Positions 1 to 8,515 of a stretch of 47,527 nucleotides of DNA are shown here, one piece after another. The notes under the pieces are model-generated. The model did no database searches, had not been told where the DNA came from, and saw only the letters and a list, made by a program, of their open reading frames with translations. Source of the DNA: Streptomyces chumphonensis (GTDB lineage Bacteria > Actinomycetota > Actinomycetes > Streptomycetales > Streptomycetaceae); NCBI RefSeq assembly GCF_014779715.1, contig NZ_JACXYU010000022.1, positions 1 through 47,527 on the forward strand. Direction: 5' to 3'. Each line of letters opens with the position of its first letter. The first letter of the stretch is position 1. The position numbers were made by a program, and so were the translations under genes.

Positions 1-135
1 GCCGCGGCCGCAAGCGACTCCGCCACGGGCGGCGGGGCCAAGGAGTCCGTCGAGGTCGTCGACGTCGCCCAGCTCCTCCTGCGCGCGCTCGTCAGGGAAT
101 CCGAGCCGACGTCGGGGGCCGCAGGGTCGGCGTGA
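1..135 (+). CDS. C-terminal end of an unidentified protein (5' end outside window)
   Basis: An open frame runs from base 1 to a TGA at 133-135, giving 44 residues. It ends in a hydrophobic helix-like stretch (VEVVDVAQLLLRALV) and a short polar tail. Codon use is typical of the neighbours, so it is probably the end of a real gene. The family cannot be named from this fragment. It lies 149 bases upstream of the ATPase gene on the same strand. Confidence 0.5.
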   Translation, partial: AAAASDSATGGGAKESVEVVDVAQLLLRALVRESEPTSGAAGSA

Positions 136-284
136 CGGACAAGGACGGGCAAGGAGGCAGTCACGCCCCGCCTTCGGTCAAGTTCAGTCCAATTCAGATC
201 GTTTTCAGTCAGCTGTTGCGAGTTTCAAGACGCCATGTGCACCGGTCTGTCGGGCAGGGGGTGGCCACCCCTAGCCTCTGCCCT

Positions 285-752
285 ATGCCCGTTGACATGG
301 CGGCTCCCTCCCGCCCCGGACGGCCGGAACAGCAGTTACTCAAACAGCGGTTCACGGCCCGCACGCTGCCTCAACTGAGGGTCGGCGTCGAGGTGTGCGC
401 CGCCTCGGCCGGGCTCACCGAACCCCGCCGGGGCGACTTCGTCCTCGCCGTGGACGAAGTGCTGACCAACGCCGTCGAGCACGCGGGCGGCCACGGCACG
501 CTGCTCCTGCGGCGCGTCGGGCACGAGCTGGAGGCCCAGGTCAGCGACGCGGGCCCCGGCTTCACCGCCGACGTCATCCCCGAACTGCTCCCCGGCCTCG
601 ACGGCTGTGCCGACGGCCGCGGACTCTGGCTGGCCCGCCTCACCACGGACCGGCTCAGCATCACCGCGGCCGACCCGGACGCCGTGGGCGCCGGCACCGT
701 CGTCACCCTGGCCGTCGCACTGCCCGGCACCGGGACGACGCCCCGCCCGTGA
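285..752 (+). CDS. Anti-sigma-like ATP-binding protein (HATPase_c_2 / RsbW type)
   Basis: This 155-residue protein has the GHKL ATPase motifs. The N box is VDEVLTNAVEHAGG (E, N and EH present), the G1 box is VSDAGPGF and the G2 region is GRGLWLARLTTD. It is a single ATPase domain with no sensor or kinase part, the usual form of Streptomyces RsbW/SpoIIAB-like switch proteins, which phosphorylate STAS antagonists and bind sigma factors. The sequence does not show which partner it uses. I chose ATG 285 (or ATG 297); the open frame continues upstream to 132, but that extension has no domain. No clear ribosome site precedes either ATG, so a leaderless start is possible. Confidence 0.8.
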   Translation: MPVDMAAPSRPGRPEQQLLKQRFTARTLPQLRVGVEVCAASAGLTEPRRGDFVLAVDEVLTNAVEHAGGHGTLLLRRVGHELEAQVSDAGPGFTADVIPELLPGLDGCADGRGLWLARLTTDRLSITAADPDAVGAGTVVTLAVALPGTGTTPRP

Positions 753-867
753 ACCGTCCCCTCCCCTTAGGGCGTGCACCTACGGGATGTACCGAACCCG
801 CCACAAGCAGCGCCGATACCCGGCCCTCGCGCCCCGCCCGCCCACCGGACGCGGTACGTTCGAGGGC

Positions 868-1821
868 GTGGCTGGATTCAGGATGGGACGCGGCCGGGAC
901 GCGCGCAACGCACAGCAGGGGCAGCAACCGCCTCCCCACGGGCACCCCCCGCAGGCGCCCCACGGACGGGGCAGGGCGGGGCACGGGCAGCAACCGGTGA
1001 CGTGGGGACAGCCCGCCCAGCCGGGCGCGGACCAGGGCGGACCGTACGGTTCCGGCCCGCAGCACCCCACAGCACCCGGCCACGGCCCGCAGGGGCGGGG
1101 TGGCGGGCCGGCCTACGGCGAGCCCGAGTACCTCAGTGCCCCGGGCCCTGCGGACCCGTACGCCAACAACCCCGGGCACACCCGGCAGTTCAGCATCCAC
1201 GACGAACCGGACGGCGCGTCGGGACCGGACTACGGCGGCGGCTCCACGTACGCCGCAGGCCGCACCGGCCCCCCGTCCGGCCCCCGCCCGCACTGGAAGC
1301 AGCTGCTGTCCGGCATCGTCCTGCGGCCCAACGCGACCTTCTGGCAGACGCGCGACCACGCCGTGTGGGGCCCGGCGATCGCGGTCACCTTCCTCTACGG
1401 CCTGCTCGCCGTCTTCGGACTCGACGACGCACGGGAAGAGGTGCTGGCGGCTCCGCTCGGGAACGCGATCCCCCTCGTGCTCATCACGGGCCTCGCCGTC
1501 GTCCTCTCCGGACTCGTGCTCGGCTCGGTGACGCACACGCTGGCCCGACAGTTCGGGGGCGACGGCACCTGGGCCCCGACGGTCGGCATGGCCATGCTGA
1601 TCGCCTCGCTCACCGACGCGCCCCGGCTGCTGTTCGCCCTCTTCCTCGGCGGCGACGCGACGTTCGTCCAGGTCGTCGGGTGGCTCACCTGGGCCGCCGC
1701 GGCCGCGCTGTTCACCTCCATGGTCAGCCGCTCGCACGACCTGCCGTGGCCGAAGGCGCTGGGCGCGTCCGCGATCCAGCTCCTGGCCCTGCTCTTCCTG
1801 ATGAAACTCGGCACGTTCTAG
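868..1821 (+). CDS. Yip1-like integral membrane protein with Gly/Pro/Gln-rich N-terminus
   Basis: This 317-residue protein has a low-complexity hydrophilic N-terminal half (residues 1 to about 150, rich in G, P, Q and H). A membrane half follows, with about five hydrophobic segments, including one near FLYGLLAVFGL, one near LVLITGLAVVLSGLVLGS and one at the C-terminus (ALLFLMKLGTF). This layout matches Streptomyces proteins annotated as Yip1 family; their function is unknown. I chose GTG 868 because the read MAGFRMGRGRD looks like the usual family start and the frame upstream overlaps the ATPase gene. It is followed closely by a convergent acetyltransferase gene. Confidence 0.75.
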   Translation: MAGFRMGRGRDARNAQQGQQPPPHGHPPQAPHGRGRAGHGQQPVTWGQPAQPGADQGGPYGSGPQHPTAPGHGPQGRGGGPAYGEPEYLSAPGPADPYANNPGHTRQFSIHDEPDGASGPDYGGGSTYAAGRTGPPSGPRPHWKQLLSGIVLRPNATFWQTRDHAVWGPAIAVTFLYGLLAVFGLDDAREEVLAAPLGNAIPLVLITGLAVVLSGLVLGSVTHTLARQFGGDGTWAPTVGMAMLIASLTDAPRLLFALFLGGDATFVQVVGWLTWAAAAALFTSMVSRSHDLPWPKALGASAIQLLALLFLMKLGTF

Positions 1822-1842
1822 CTCAGACACCGATCGAGCCCG

Positions 1843-2382
1843 CTACCCCGGCCCGTCGGCGGGGAGCAGGGAGAGGTGCGCCTCGACGGCTTCGGCCGTG
1901 ACCGCCGTACGGGCGCCGAGGGCCGCGAGCAGCCGGCGGGCGCCCTGGTTGTCCGGCGTCGTGGCGGCGACGACGCCGGACCGGCCCGCGGCGCGAGCCT
2001 CCTCCACCAGCAGCCGGAACGCGGCCCCGCCCACGCCCGTCCGCCGGACCGAGCGGCCGAGCCACAGCCCGGCCTCCGCCTCCCCGTCGCCGGACGGCAC
2101 GGGACAGAGCCGCGCGGCACCGACCACACGCCGCCCGCCCGAAGCCTCACCGTCCGGCCCGGTCAGGAGCACCGCGTACGTCGCCTCCACCGGGTCCGCC
2201 GCGAGGCCCTGCGCACGTCCCCGGTGGAAGCGCAGGAACGCCTCGCGCCGCGCGTCGGTCCAGCCCGGCGGGCCGGGCACGGGCGGCATGACCTCCTCCG
2301 GGTCGGCGTCGGCCACCGCCGCCTCCAGCAGGGCGGACAGGAGCGCCGCGTCGAGCGGCCGCAGCTGGACGTCTCCTCGCAT
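1843..2382 (-). CDS. GNAT-family N-acetyltransferase
   Basis: This 179-residue protein has a GNAT fold pattern: an N-terminal strand VQLRPLD, a central strand ending RVVGAARL, the acetyl-CoA-binding region GLWLGRSVRRTGVGGAAFRLL (V-R-x-x-G-V/I-G-x-A) and a late ARRLLAALGA helix. The substrate cannot be read from the sequence. ATG 2382 gives the standard domain start; an in-frame start at 2418 would add 12 residues. It begins 42 bases after geosmin synthase on the same strand and may be co-transcribed with it, though no link to geosmin is implied. Confidence 0.8.
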   Translation of the reverse strand: MRGDVQLRPLDAALLSALLEAAVADADPEEVMPPVPGPPGWTDARREAFLRFHRGRAQGLAADPVEATYAVLLTGPDGEASGGRRVVGAARLCPVPSGDGEAEAGLWLGRSVRRTGVGGAAFRLLVEEARAAGRSGVVAATTPDNQGARRLLAALGARTAVTAEAVEAHLSLLPADGPG

Positions 2383-2424
2383 GCCCGTAGCCTGCCCCAC
2401 CGGCACGGCCCGCCGCACCGGGTT

Positions 2425-4644
2425 TCAGGCCCCGCGCAGCGCCTCCGCGAGCCGGACGGCCGCCGTGCCGATGCCGCGCGGCGTCGGGGGCGTGAAGGGC
2501 CGGTGCAGGTCCTCCTCCCGGTAGCGCCGGCAGTCGCGGTGCCACACGTGGATGCCGGAGAGCCAGTTCTCCAGGTCCCGCACGTAGGCGTCCAGCCCCG
2601 CACGCTGTTCCGTGCCGAGGTCGAAGTCGTCGCAGACCACGGGGAGCTGCGTGCGCACGATGTGCTGGAACTGGCTCATCCTGCCGCGCATCAGGTCGTC
2701 GATGATGCGCAGCCCCGCCGCGTAGTCGCAGTCGAAGAAGTTCTGCACGACGAGGATGCCGTTGTGCACCTCGCCCTCGACCTCGATCTCCTTCTGGTAG
2801 GAGAAGACGTCGTTGAGCAGCATCGCGTAGTCCGCCGCCGAGTTCTCCAGCGACCGGACGACGCCGCTGCGGTACACCTCGTCCGGCACGCTCAGCCCCC
2901 GGCGCAGCCGGCACAGGCTCATCGTCATGTCGGAGCCGAACGTGAAGCGGCGCATCTCCAGGTAGTCGACGGGGTCGGGCACGCGGTTCTGCGCCTGGTT
3001 GGCCAGCTCCCACAGCCAGCTGTCCGTCATGTCCTCGACCGACGTGCGGAACCGCCGCCGCGCCGTCGGCGTCATCGGCCCGGCCGTGCGGGCCCACAGG
3101 TCGGCCAGCCCCCGCTCCAGCGCGTTCACCGGCTCCTGCGCGGCGGCGGAGGCGGGGTCGTCCAGTGGCATGAACAGCCGCAACCGGTCGGTTGCGGCCT
3201 TCGCCCCGACGAGGTCGCGCGGCGCGCCGAAGACGACCGGGTAGTAGTCGTCTCCGTAGGTGCCCCAGGCCAGCCAGGCCGAGGAGAGGTCGAGCTCCTC
3301 GGGCGAGGAGTCGGGCCCGATGCCCGCCGCGCACAGCGGCAGGTCGATGTCGCGAATCCGCTGGTGGTCCCAGACGCCGGAGGTCGGGTAGCCGGGCTGC
3401 GGCTCCAGGATGCCCATCCGGTCCGCCCACTCCACGACGTGCTCGCGGGCCCGGTCGAGGTGGGGGCTGAGCCGGGCCGGGAACGGGATGTCGAACTCCG
3501 GCAGCCGCGACGGCCCCACCCGCTGGAACGGCGTGTGCGTGAACGTCCGCGCCCGCGCCCGCTCCGCCCGCCGCGTCGTCAGCCGGACGTCCGCGGCCGA
3601 GGTGCCGAGCCCCCTCGGGCCGAGGAAGAGCTGGCCGCTCCCGGACCCGTCCCCGGCGCCGTTCATGTAGCGGCTGGAGCGCATGTGCCACTCGTGCCCG
3701 CCCGACTGCCAGTCCTGCAGCCCCTTCACGTACGCCGCCACGTCCGCGCACTGCCCGGGCGTCAGGCCGTGCTCGGCGCAGAGCGCGGGCAGTTCGGTGA
3801 GCGCGGTGTTCTCGAACTGCTGGACGCGGGACGTCAACAGGTCGTTGACGGCCTCCGCGGCCTCCTGCGTCGAGCAGTTCAGGAAGTGCTCCAGGACGAG
3901 CACGCCGTTGCTGAGCTCCCCCTCCTCCTGCGTCTCCCGCTCGTAGGAGAACAGGTCGTTGCGCAGGTGGACGCCGTCGGAGAACGCGTCCCGCAGCACC
4001 CGCAGGGGGCGCGACGCGGCGACGACCTCCGGCACCTCGGCGCGCGCCGCGTACTCCACGAGCCCCGCCGACCACGGCGCGCCGCCGACCTTGCGGCGCA
4101 TCTCGATGTACTCCACCGGGTTCGGCACCCGGCCGATGTTGATGTTGGACAGCTCCCACAGCGACTCGTTGAGCAGGTTCTCCGTGCTCTCCGCGAACCG
4201 GGCCCGCCACTGAAGGGACATCGAGGGCACCGTCCGCTCCCACAGGTCGGCCAGGCCCGCCTCCACCGGGTTCGTCGGCTCCGGCATGCCGACGGACCGG
4301 TCCATCGGCATGAACGCCGGCAGCCGGTCGAGGTACGCCTTCCCGCCCGCCCGGTCCTGGGAGCGCTTGAAGCACTCCAGGAAGTGGTCGTCGAAGAAGA
4401 AGACCCACACGTACCAGTCGGTGACGAGCGACAGCGCGGGGCCGTCGGCGTCGGGGTGCGTGTAGGCGCAGAGCAGGGCGTAGTCGTGGGCGTCGAGGTC
4501 GCTCTGCTCCCAGATGCCCGACCCCTCCAGCATCCCCATCCGGCGGGCCCACTCCGAGGCGTGCGCACGCGCCTCCTCCACGTGGGGATTCAGCCGCGCG
4601 GGGTACGGCGTGTAGAAATCGGGCAGGACGAACGGCTGTGACAC
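2425..4644 (-). CDS. geoA: Bifunctional germacradienol/geosmin synthase
   Basis: This 739-residue protein is made of two class I terpene synthase domains, the known layout of geosmin synthase. The N-terminal domain has the acidic metal-binding motif DDHFLE at 85-90 and the NSE-type motif NDLFSYERE near 230. In the known enzyme this half turns farnesyl diphosphate into germacradienol. The C-terminal domain starts near residue 365 after a linker and carries DDYYP and NDVFSYQKE; this half makes geosmin by retro-Prins fragmentation. All key metal residues are present, so it should be active. The start is GTG 4644, preceded by a good GGAGAGGG site. A dyad lies about 75-100 bases upstream. Confidence 0.96.
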   Translation of the reverse strand: MSQPFVLPDFYTPYPARLNPHVEEARAHASEWARRMGMLEGSGIWEQSDLDAHDYALLCAYTHPDADGPALSLVTDWYVWVFFFDDHFLECFKRSQDRAGGKAYLDRLPAFMPMDRSVGMPEPTNPVEAGLADLWERTVPSMSLQWRARFAESTENLLNESLWELSNINIGRVPNPVEYIEMRRKVGGAPWSAGLVEYAARAEVPEVVAASRPLRVLRDAFSDGVHLRNDLFSYERETQEEGELSNGVLVLEHFLNCSTQEAAEAVNDLLTSRVQQFENTALTELPALCAEHGLTPGQCADVAAYVKGLQDWQSGGHEWHMRSSRYMNGAGDGSGSGQLFLGPRGLGTSAADVRLTTRRAERARARTFTHTPFQRVGPSRLPEFDIPFPARLSPHLDRAREHVVEWADRMGILEPQPGYPTSGVWDHQRIRDIDLPLCAAGIGPDSSPEELDLSSAWLAWGTYGDDYYPVVFGAPRDLVGAKAATDRLRLFMPLDDPASAAAQEPVNALERGLADLWARTAGPMTPTARRRFRTSVEDMTDSWLWELANQAQNRVPDPVDYLEMRRFTFGSDMTMSLCRLRRGLSVPDEVYRSGVVRSLENSAADYAMLLNDVFSYQKEIEVEGEVHNGILVVQNFFDCDYAAGLRIIDDLMRGRMSQFQHIVRTQLPVVCDDFDLGTEQRAGLDAYVRDLENWLSGIHVWHRDCRRYREEDLHRPFTPPTPRGIGTAAVRLAEALRGA

Positions 4645-4716
4645 GGAACCCTCTCCCGGCGGTCAACGCAACCCGGACGGCCCAGCCCTACCCCGCTCCT
4701 CCCCCGCAATCCGCCG

Positions 4717-4745
4717 ACTCACTCAAACCACCGGTACGAGTGAAT
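4717..4745. promoter_or_regulatory. Imperfect dyad upstream of geosmin synthase
   Basis: ACTCACTC at 4717-4724 and GAGTGAAT at 4738-4745 are inverted copies (7 of 8 bases) separated by 13 bases, so the half-sites are 21 bases apart centre to centre, two turns of the helix. It lies between the geoA start (4644) and the end of the phosphoribosyltransferase gene (4772), where the geoA promoter must be. The binding protein is unknown. Confidence 0.4.
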
Positions 4746-4771
4746 TCCGTTCGTGGGCAACGGAGTTGACC

Positions 4772-5269
4772 TCAGGCGTCGAGCACCTGGCCGGTCCGGC
4801 GCACCACCGGCGGTTCCGTCGACCACGGGAAGTTGATCCACGCGTCGGTCCGCTTCCACACGTACTCGCAGCGCACCAGCGACTGCGGCTTCTCGTAGAT
4901 CACCGCGCTGCGGACCTCCGCGACGTGCCCCGCGCAGAAGTCGTGGATCAGCTTCAGCGTCTTGCCCGTGTCCGCGACGTCGTCCGCGATCAGCACACGC
5001 TTGTCGGAGAAGTCGACGACGTTCGGCACCGGCGCCAGCATCACCGGCATCGGCAGCGTCGTCCCCACGCCGGTGTAGAACTCGACGTTCACCAAGTGCA
5101 GGTTCTTGCAGTCCAGCGCGTAGGCGAGCGCCCCCGCGACGAACACCCCGCCGCGCGCCACCGACAGCACGACGTCCGGCTCGAACCCGTCGTCGGCGAC
5201 GCTCTGCGCCAACTCCCGGACCGCGCCCCCGAACCGCTCGTACGTCAGCTCCTCGCGCTCGTCGCTCAT
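4772..5269 (-). CDS. Phosphoribosyltransferase-domain protein (purine/xanthine PRTase-like)
   Basis: This 165-residue type I PRTase fold protein carries the PRPP-binding loop VLIADDVADTGKTL (two acidic residues then DTGKT), and VVLSVARGGVFVAGALAY is the usual PPi-loop region. The C-terminal part (WINFPWSTEPPVVR) resembles actinobacterial proteins annotated as phosphoribosyltransferases next to dcd, so a role in purine base salvage is likely but the base is not known. The start ATG 5267-5269 overlaps the dcd stop (ATGA), indicating translational coupling with dcd and a shared nucleotide role. Confidence 0.85.
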   Translation of the reverse strand: MSDEREELTYERFGGAVRELAQSVADDGFEPDVVLSVARGGVFVAGALAYALDCKNLHLVNVEFYTGVGTTLPMPVMLAPVPNVVDFSDKRVLIADDVADTGKTLKLIHDFCAGHVAEVRSAVIYEKPQSLVRCEYVWKRTDAWINFPWSTEPPVVRRTGQVLDA

Positions 5270-5841
5270 ACCTGCGTCCGGTCGAAGTTCAGGTAGGAGC
5301 GCGACGGCGTGGGGCCGCGCTGGTTCTGGTACCGCGAGCCGTACCGGGCCGCGCCGTACGGGTGCTCCGCCGGCGACGACAGGCGGAACATGCACAGCTG
5401 GCCGATCTTCATCCCCGGCCACAGCTTGATCGGCAGGGTGGCGACGTTGCTCAGCTCCAGCGTCACGTGCCCGGAGAAACCCGGGTCGATGAACCCGGCC
5501 GTCGAGTGCGTCAGCAGCCCCAGACGTCCGAGCGAGCTCTTCCCCTCCAGCCGCGACGCGATGTCGTCCGGCAGCGTCACGATCTCGAAGGTGGACGCCA
5601 GCACGAACTCGCCCGGGTGCAGGATGAACGGCTCGTCCCCCTCCGGCTCCACCAGCCGCGTCAGGTCCGGCTGCTCGACCGCCGGGTCGATGTGGGGATA
5701 GCGGTGGTTCTCGAACACCCGGAAGTAGCGGTCCAGCCGGACGTCGATACTCGACGGCTGCACGAGCGCCGCGTCGTACGGCTCGATCCGCACCCGGCCC
5801 GTGTCGATCTCGGCCCGGATGTCCTTGTCTGAGAGAAGCAC
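5266..5841 (-). CDS. dcd: dCTP deaminase
   Basis: This 191-residue protein reads as a full-length Dcd: MLLSDKDIRAEI at the start, the conserved core QPSSIDVRLD, the nucleotide-binding GKSSLGRLGL and the catalytic/structural GFIDPGFSGHVTLEL with the Glu. The C-terminal tail (GSRYQNQRGPTPSRS) closes over the nucleotide in the family. It turns dCTP into dUTP (or dUMP in bifunctional forms) for dTTP synthesis. The start is GTG 5841, shortly after a G-rich ribosome site. It is the first gene of a two-gene operon with the phosphoribosyltransferase. Confidence 0.95.
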   Translation of the reverse strand: MLLSDKDIRAEIDTGRVRIEPYDAALVQPSSIDVRLDRYFRVFENHRYPHIDPAVEQPDLTRLVEPEGDEPFILHPGEFVLASTFEIVTLPDDIASRLEGKSSLGRLGLLTHSTAGFIDPGFSGHVTLELSNVATLPIKLWPGMKIGQLCMFRLSSPAEHPYGAARYGSRYQNQRGPTPSRSYLNFDRTQV

Positions 5842-5907
5842 CCCCCGAGGGTACGCGCACGGGCGGGACCAGGCGCAATCACCCCCGGCCCCGCCCGCGC
5901 GCCCGGC

Positions 5908-6075
5908 TCAGTGCCGATGACCGCCCTTCACCGGGACGGCCTGCCGCAGCCGCGCACAGCGCGGACACCGCAGCAGCCGACCCGGCCCGATCCGCTCGCT
6001 GCCGAGCTGCTGCATCGGGAACGTGCTGGTGCTGAACACATGGCCTTCGGCACAGCGCACGACGGTGGACTCCAT
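5908..6075 (-). CDS. Small zinc-ribbon-like protein, 55 aa
   Basis: The short frame begins at ATG 6075, eight bases after a strong GGAGAGGG site. The product has one Cys early (VRCAEGHVF, with a His two residues later) and a CPRC knuckle (LLRCPRCARL), so four possible metal ligands C, H, C, C form a zinc-ribbon layout. The C-terminus is basic. It is probably a nucleic-acid- or protein-binding small protein of unknown function. It is separated from dcd by 66 bases and reads the same way. Confidence 0.65.
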   Translation of the reverse strand: MESTVVRCAEGHVFSTSTFPMQQLGSERIGPGRLLRCPRCARLRQAVPVKGGHRH

Positions 6076-6239
6076 CGTTCCCTCTCCCCAAGTACGTGGA
6101 CGACGCGAGGACGAAGGCCACCATAGGGGACGAAACGGGCCACGCGACGACCGCCGCACCCGACCCCACCGTACGCCCCAACTCCCCCTCCCCGAACCTC
6201 ACCCGCACCCCCGGCCACCACGGCCCCGAGCACGACGAA

Positions 6240-6268
6240 GGACCCCGCGGCCTGTGCGCCGGGGGTCC
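6240..6268. other. Stem-loop upstream of the tRNA gene
   Basis: GGACCCC (6240-6246) and GGGGTCC (6262-6268) are perfect inverted copies around a 15-base loop. A -10-like TACAGT follows at 6278-6283 and may belong to the tRNA promoter. Whether the hairpin stops transcription or protects an RNA end is not clear. Confidence 0.35.
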
Positions 6269-6349
6269 GGGATGAGGTACAGTGTCCCGCGATGAGCAAG
6301 CCGCCCAGGACGGTCCCGACGGACCTTCCCACCGGCGGCCTCGCTTCTC

Positions 6350-6423
6350 GCGGGCGTAGTTTAATGGTAGAACATGAGCTTCCCAAGCTTATAGCGCGGG
6401 TTCGATTCCCGTCGCCCGCTCCA
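6350..6423 (+). tRNA. tRNA-Gly (anticodon CCC)
   Basis: A cloverleaf can be folded by eye. The acceptor stem GCGGGCG (6350-6356) pairs with CGCCCGC (6413-6419), followed by discriminator T6420 and an encoded CCA (6421-6423). The anticodon arm is TGAGC / GCTTA around the seven-base loop TTCCCAA, giving anticodon CCC. The T arm is GCGGG-TTCGATT-CCCGT. The loop read is unambiguous, so the isotype is glycine, codon GGG. Confidence 0.95.
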
Positions 6424-6426
6424 CGA

Positions 6427-6461
6427 CAAACCCCCAGGTCACAGGCCCGGGGGTTGTTTGT
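6427..6461 (+). terminator. Intrinsic terminator of the tRNA
   Basis: AACCCCC (6429-6435) and GGGGGTT (6449-6455) form a stem, extended outward by CAA/TTG, followed by the T-rich GTTTGTTGTC. It lies directly after the CCA of the tRNA and is a classic rho-independent terminator shape, unusual for its T tract in this GC-rich DNA. Confidence 0.75.
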
Positions 6462-6820
6462 TGTCTGGACCTCCTCACCGCCCGCGTGCCCGCTCCGACT
6501 TCCAGATTCACGGCCGCACCGCGCTGTGGAGTCCAGTGCGTCCGCTGATTCACCGACATCGACGGCAAGCACCAGCCCAACCTCACCGAAGTCGCACCGA
6601 GTCGCCCGGGGCTGAGTGATCCATAGGGGCAAGGGACATGAACCGCTCGAGGACCGGGTCGTATTCGCGGCTGTGAGGTGGACCAATCCAGCGCGTCGCT
6701 GTCATCGGTGCTGCCGACGGAAGTGCGGTTGCCAGGCGCTGTCGGCGACAGGGGCGGGCCGTCACCCGGTCAGCAGTGGCCGCGTGGCCGTGCAGCCATC
6801 CTGTCCCTAGCTTCGAAGGC
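6462..6820. other. 359-base stretch without a recognisable gene
   Basis: Between the tRNA terminator and the acetolactate-synthase-like gene there is no convincing coding frame on either strand. Short frames crossing the tRNA on the minus strand are the well-known tRNA-antisense artefacts. Base composition is a little less GC-biased than in the flanks. This is where an integration junction next to the tRNA would lie, but I found no direct repeat of the tRNA 3' end. Confidence 0.5.
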
Positions 6821-8515
6821 ATGGACACTCGATCCGCCCCCGGACCGCGAGACTCCGACGCGACGACGGACGACGTTGCCCACATGCTGGTCCGCTGCCT
6901 GGAGGCGGAGGGGGTGGAGTACGTCTTCGGCATCCCTGGTGAGGAGAACATCCACTTCGTCGATGCTCTGAACGGTTCCGGGATCCGGTATGTACTGGTC
7001 CGACACGAGCAGGGCGCCTCGTTCATGGCCGAGATCTACGGCCGGCTGACGGGCCGGGCCGGGGTGTGCTCGGCCACCCTGGGGCCCGGCGCGATCAACC
7101 TGCTGCTGGGCACGGCGGACGCCATGACCAACAGCACGCCGCTGGTGGCCCTGGCCGCACAGGGCGGGCTGAACCGTGTCCACAAGGAGTCCCATCAGGT
7201 CATCGACCTGGTGGCGATGTTCGCCCCGGTCACCCAGTGGGCGGCGCAGGTGCTGATCCCCGAGGCAGTGCCCGAGATGGTGCGGAAGGCGTTCAAGACG
7301 GCCGTGAGCGAACGCCCGGGCGCCGTCTTCCTCGCCGTCCCCGAGGACATCGAGGCGGAGCGGTGCGGCCTACCCCTCCAGCCGCTCCCCCGCGACGTGG
7401 TCCACGCCGACACGCCCTCGCCGTCCCAGATCGCCCGCGCCGCGGAGGTCCTGGCCACGGCGCGACGGCCCGTGGTCCTCGCCGGGCACGGCGCCGCCAG
7501 AGGGCGGGCGTCCGAGGCACTGGTGCGTTTCGCCGAGCGTCTGAACGTGCCGGTGGCGACCACGTTCCACGGCAAGGGCGTCTTTCCCGACGACCACCCC
7601 AACGCCCTCGGGGCGGTCGGATTCATGCGCCACGACTACTCCAACTTCGGCTTCGACACCGCGGACGTCGTGATCTGCGCGGGTTACGAGGTGCAGGAGT
7701 TCGACCCGGTGAAGATCAATCCCGAGGGCGACAAGCGCATTCTGCACCTCCATCGGTTCCCGGCCGAGGTGGATGCGCACTACGCCGTCACGGTCGGCGT
7801 CGAGGGCGACATCGGGCCGACACTGGACGCCCTCGCGGACGCCGCCCCGCGCGCGTTCGACGACGAAGGACGCACCGGTGCCCGCATCCGGACGCTGCTC
7901 GCCGAGGAGCTGGAACGAGGACGCGGCAGCGAGGCGTTCCCGATGCTCCCCCAGCGCGTGGTCGCCGATGTGCGCGCCGCGCTGGGGCGCGAGGACATCG
8001 TGCTCGCCGACACGGGCGCCGGGAAGATGTGGATGGCCCGCCTCTACCCGGCGTACGAGCCCAACACCTGTCTGCTCTCCAACGGGCTGTCGACCATGGG
8101 GTTCGCCCTGCCCGGGGCGATCGCCGCGAAGCTGGCCCGCCCGGAGCGGCGCGTGCTCGCGGTGATGGGTGACGGTGCGTTCCTGATGAACGCCCAGGAA
8201 CTGGAGACCGCGGTGCGCGAAGGCATCCCGACGACGGTCCTGGTACTGGTGGATCAGGAGTACGGGTTGATCACATGGAAGATGGAGCTGGAGCTGGGCC
8301 GTCACAGCCACACGCGCTTCACCAACCCGGACTTCGTGACCTTCGCCGAGAGCTTCGGTGCCCGCGGCCACCTGATCACCGCGCCCGGCGAGCTGTTGCC
8401 GACCCTGGAGCGCGCGCTCGACGACGCGGCCGTCTCCGTGATCGCCTGTCCCGTGGACTATGCGGAGAACCTGCGGCTGACCGACCGGCTCGGAGCCCTC
8501 CACGGCCCCTTCTGA
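6821..8515 (+). CDS. Acetolactate-synthase-like ThDP-dependent enzyme, large subunit type
   Basis: This 564-residue protein has the three domains of the acetohydroxyacid synthase / pyruvate oxidase family. The PYR domain has GIPGEENIHF and the activating Glu63 in VRHEQGASFMAE. The central domain follows. The PP domain holds the ThDP/Mg motif GDGAFLMNAQELETAV ending DQEYG. The enzyme is expected to decarboxylate pyruvate and add the acyl unit to a second 2-oxoacid. No regulatory small-subunit gene follows and there are no other branched-chain genes nearby, so a catabolic or special-purpose enzyme is more likely than the biosynthetic IlvB. The ATG 6821 has only a close AAGG before it, so expression may be weak or the start internal. 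Confidence 0.82.
   Translation: MDTRSAPGPRDSDATTDDVAHMLVRCLEAEGVEYVFGIPGEENIHFVDALNGSGIRYVLVRHEQGASFMAEIYGRLTGRAGVCSATLGPGAINLLLGTADAMTNSTPLVALAAQGGLNRVHKESHQVIDLVAMFAPVTQWAAQVLIPEAVPEMVRKAFKTAVSERPGAVFLAVPEDIEAERCGLPLQPLPRDVVHADTPSPSQIARAAEVLATARRPVVLAGHGAARGRASEALVRFAERLNVPVATTFHGKGVFPDDHPNALGAVGFMRHDYSNFGFDTADVVICAGYEVQEFDPVKINPEGDKRILHLHRFPAEVDAHYAVTVGVEGDIGPTLDALADAAPRAFDDEGRTGARIRTLLAEELERGRGSEAFPMLPQRVVADVRAALGREDIVLADTGAGKMWMARLYPAYEPNTCLLSNGLSTMGFALPGAIAAKLARPERRVLAVMGDGAFLMNAQELETAVREGIPTTVLVLVDQEYGLITWKMELELGRHSHTRFTNPDFVTFAESFGARGHLITAPGELLPTLERALDDAAVSVIACPVDYAENLRLTDRLGALHGPF

Noticed and set aside
1876..4641. 921-residue plus-strand frame
   Set aside because: Antisense shadow of geosmin synthase and the acetyltransferase; the minus-strand proteins have clear catalytic motifs, while this reads as low-complexity Arg/Val/Gln.
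2147..4666. 839-residue minus-strand frame overlapping geosmin synthase
   Set aside because: Wrong frame of the same strand; the adjacent frame contains both terpene synthase metal motifs.
6350..6423. tRNA end as a proven attachment site
   Set aside because: I looked for a second copy of the tRNA 3' end and for an integrase gene in the window and found neither, so no att site is annotated.
5928..6686. Minus-strand frame across the tRNA reading GDGNRTRAISLGSSCS
   Set aside because: Known artefact: the antisense of tRNA genes gives such peptides; no ribosome site.
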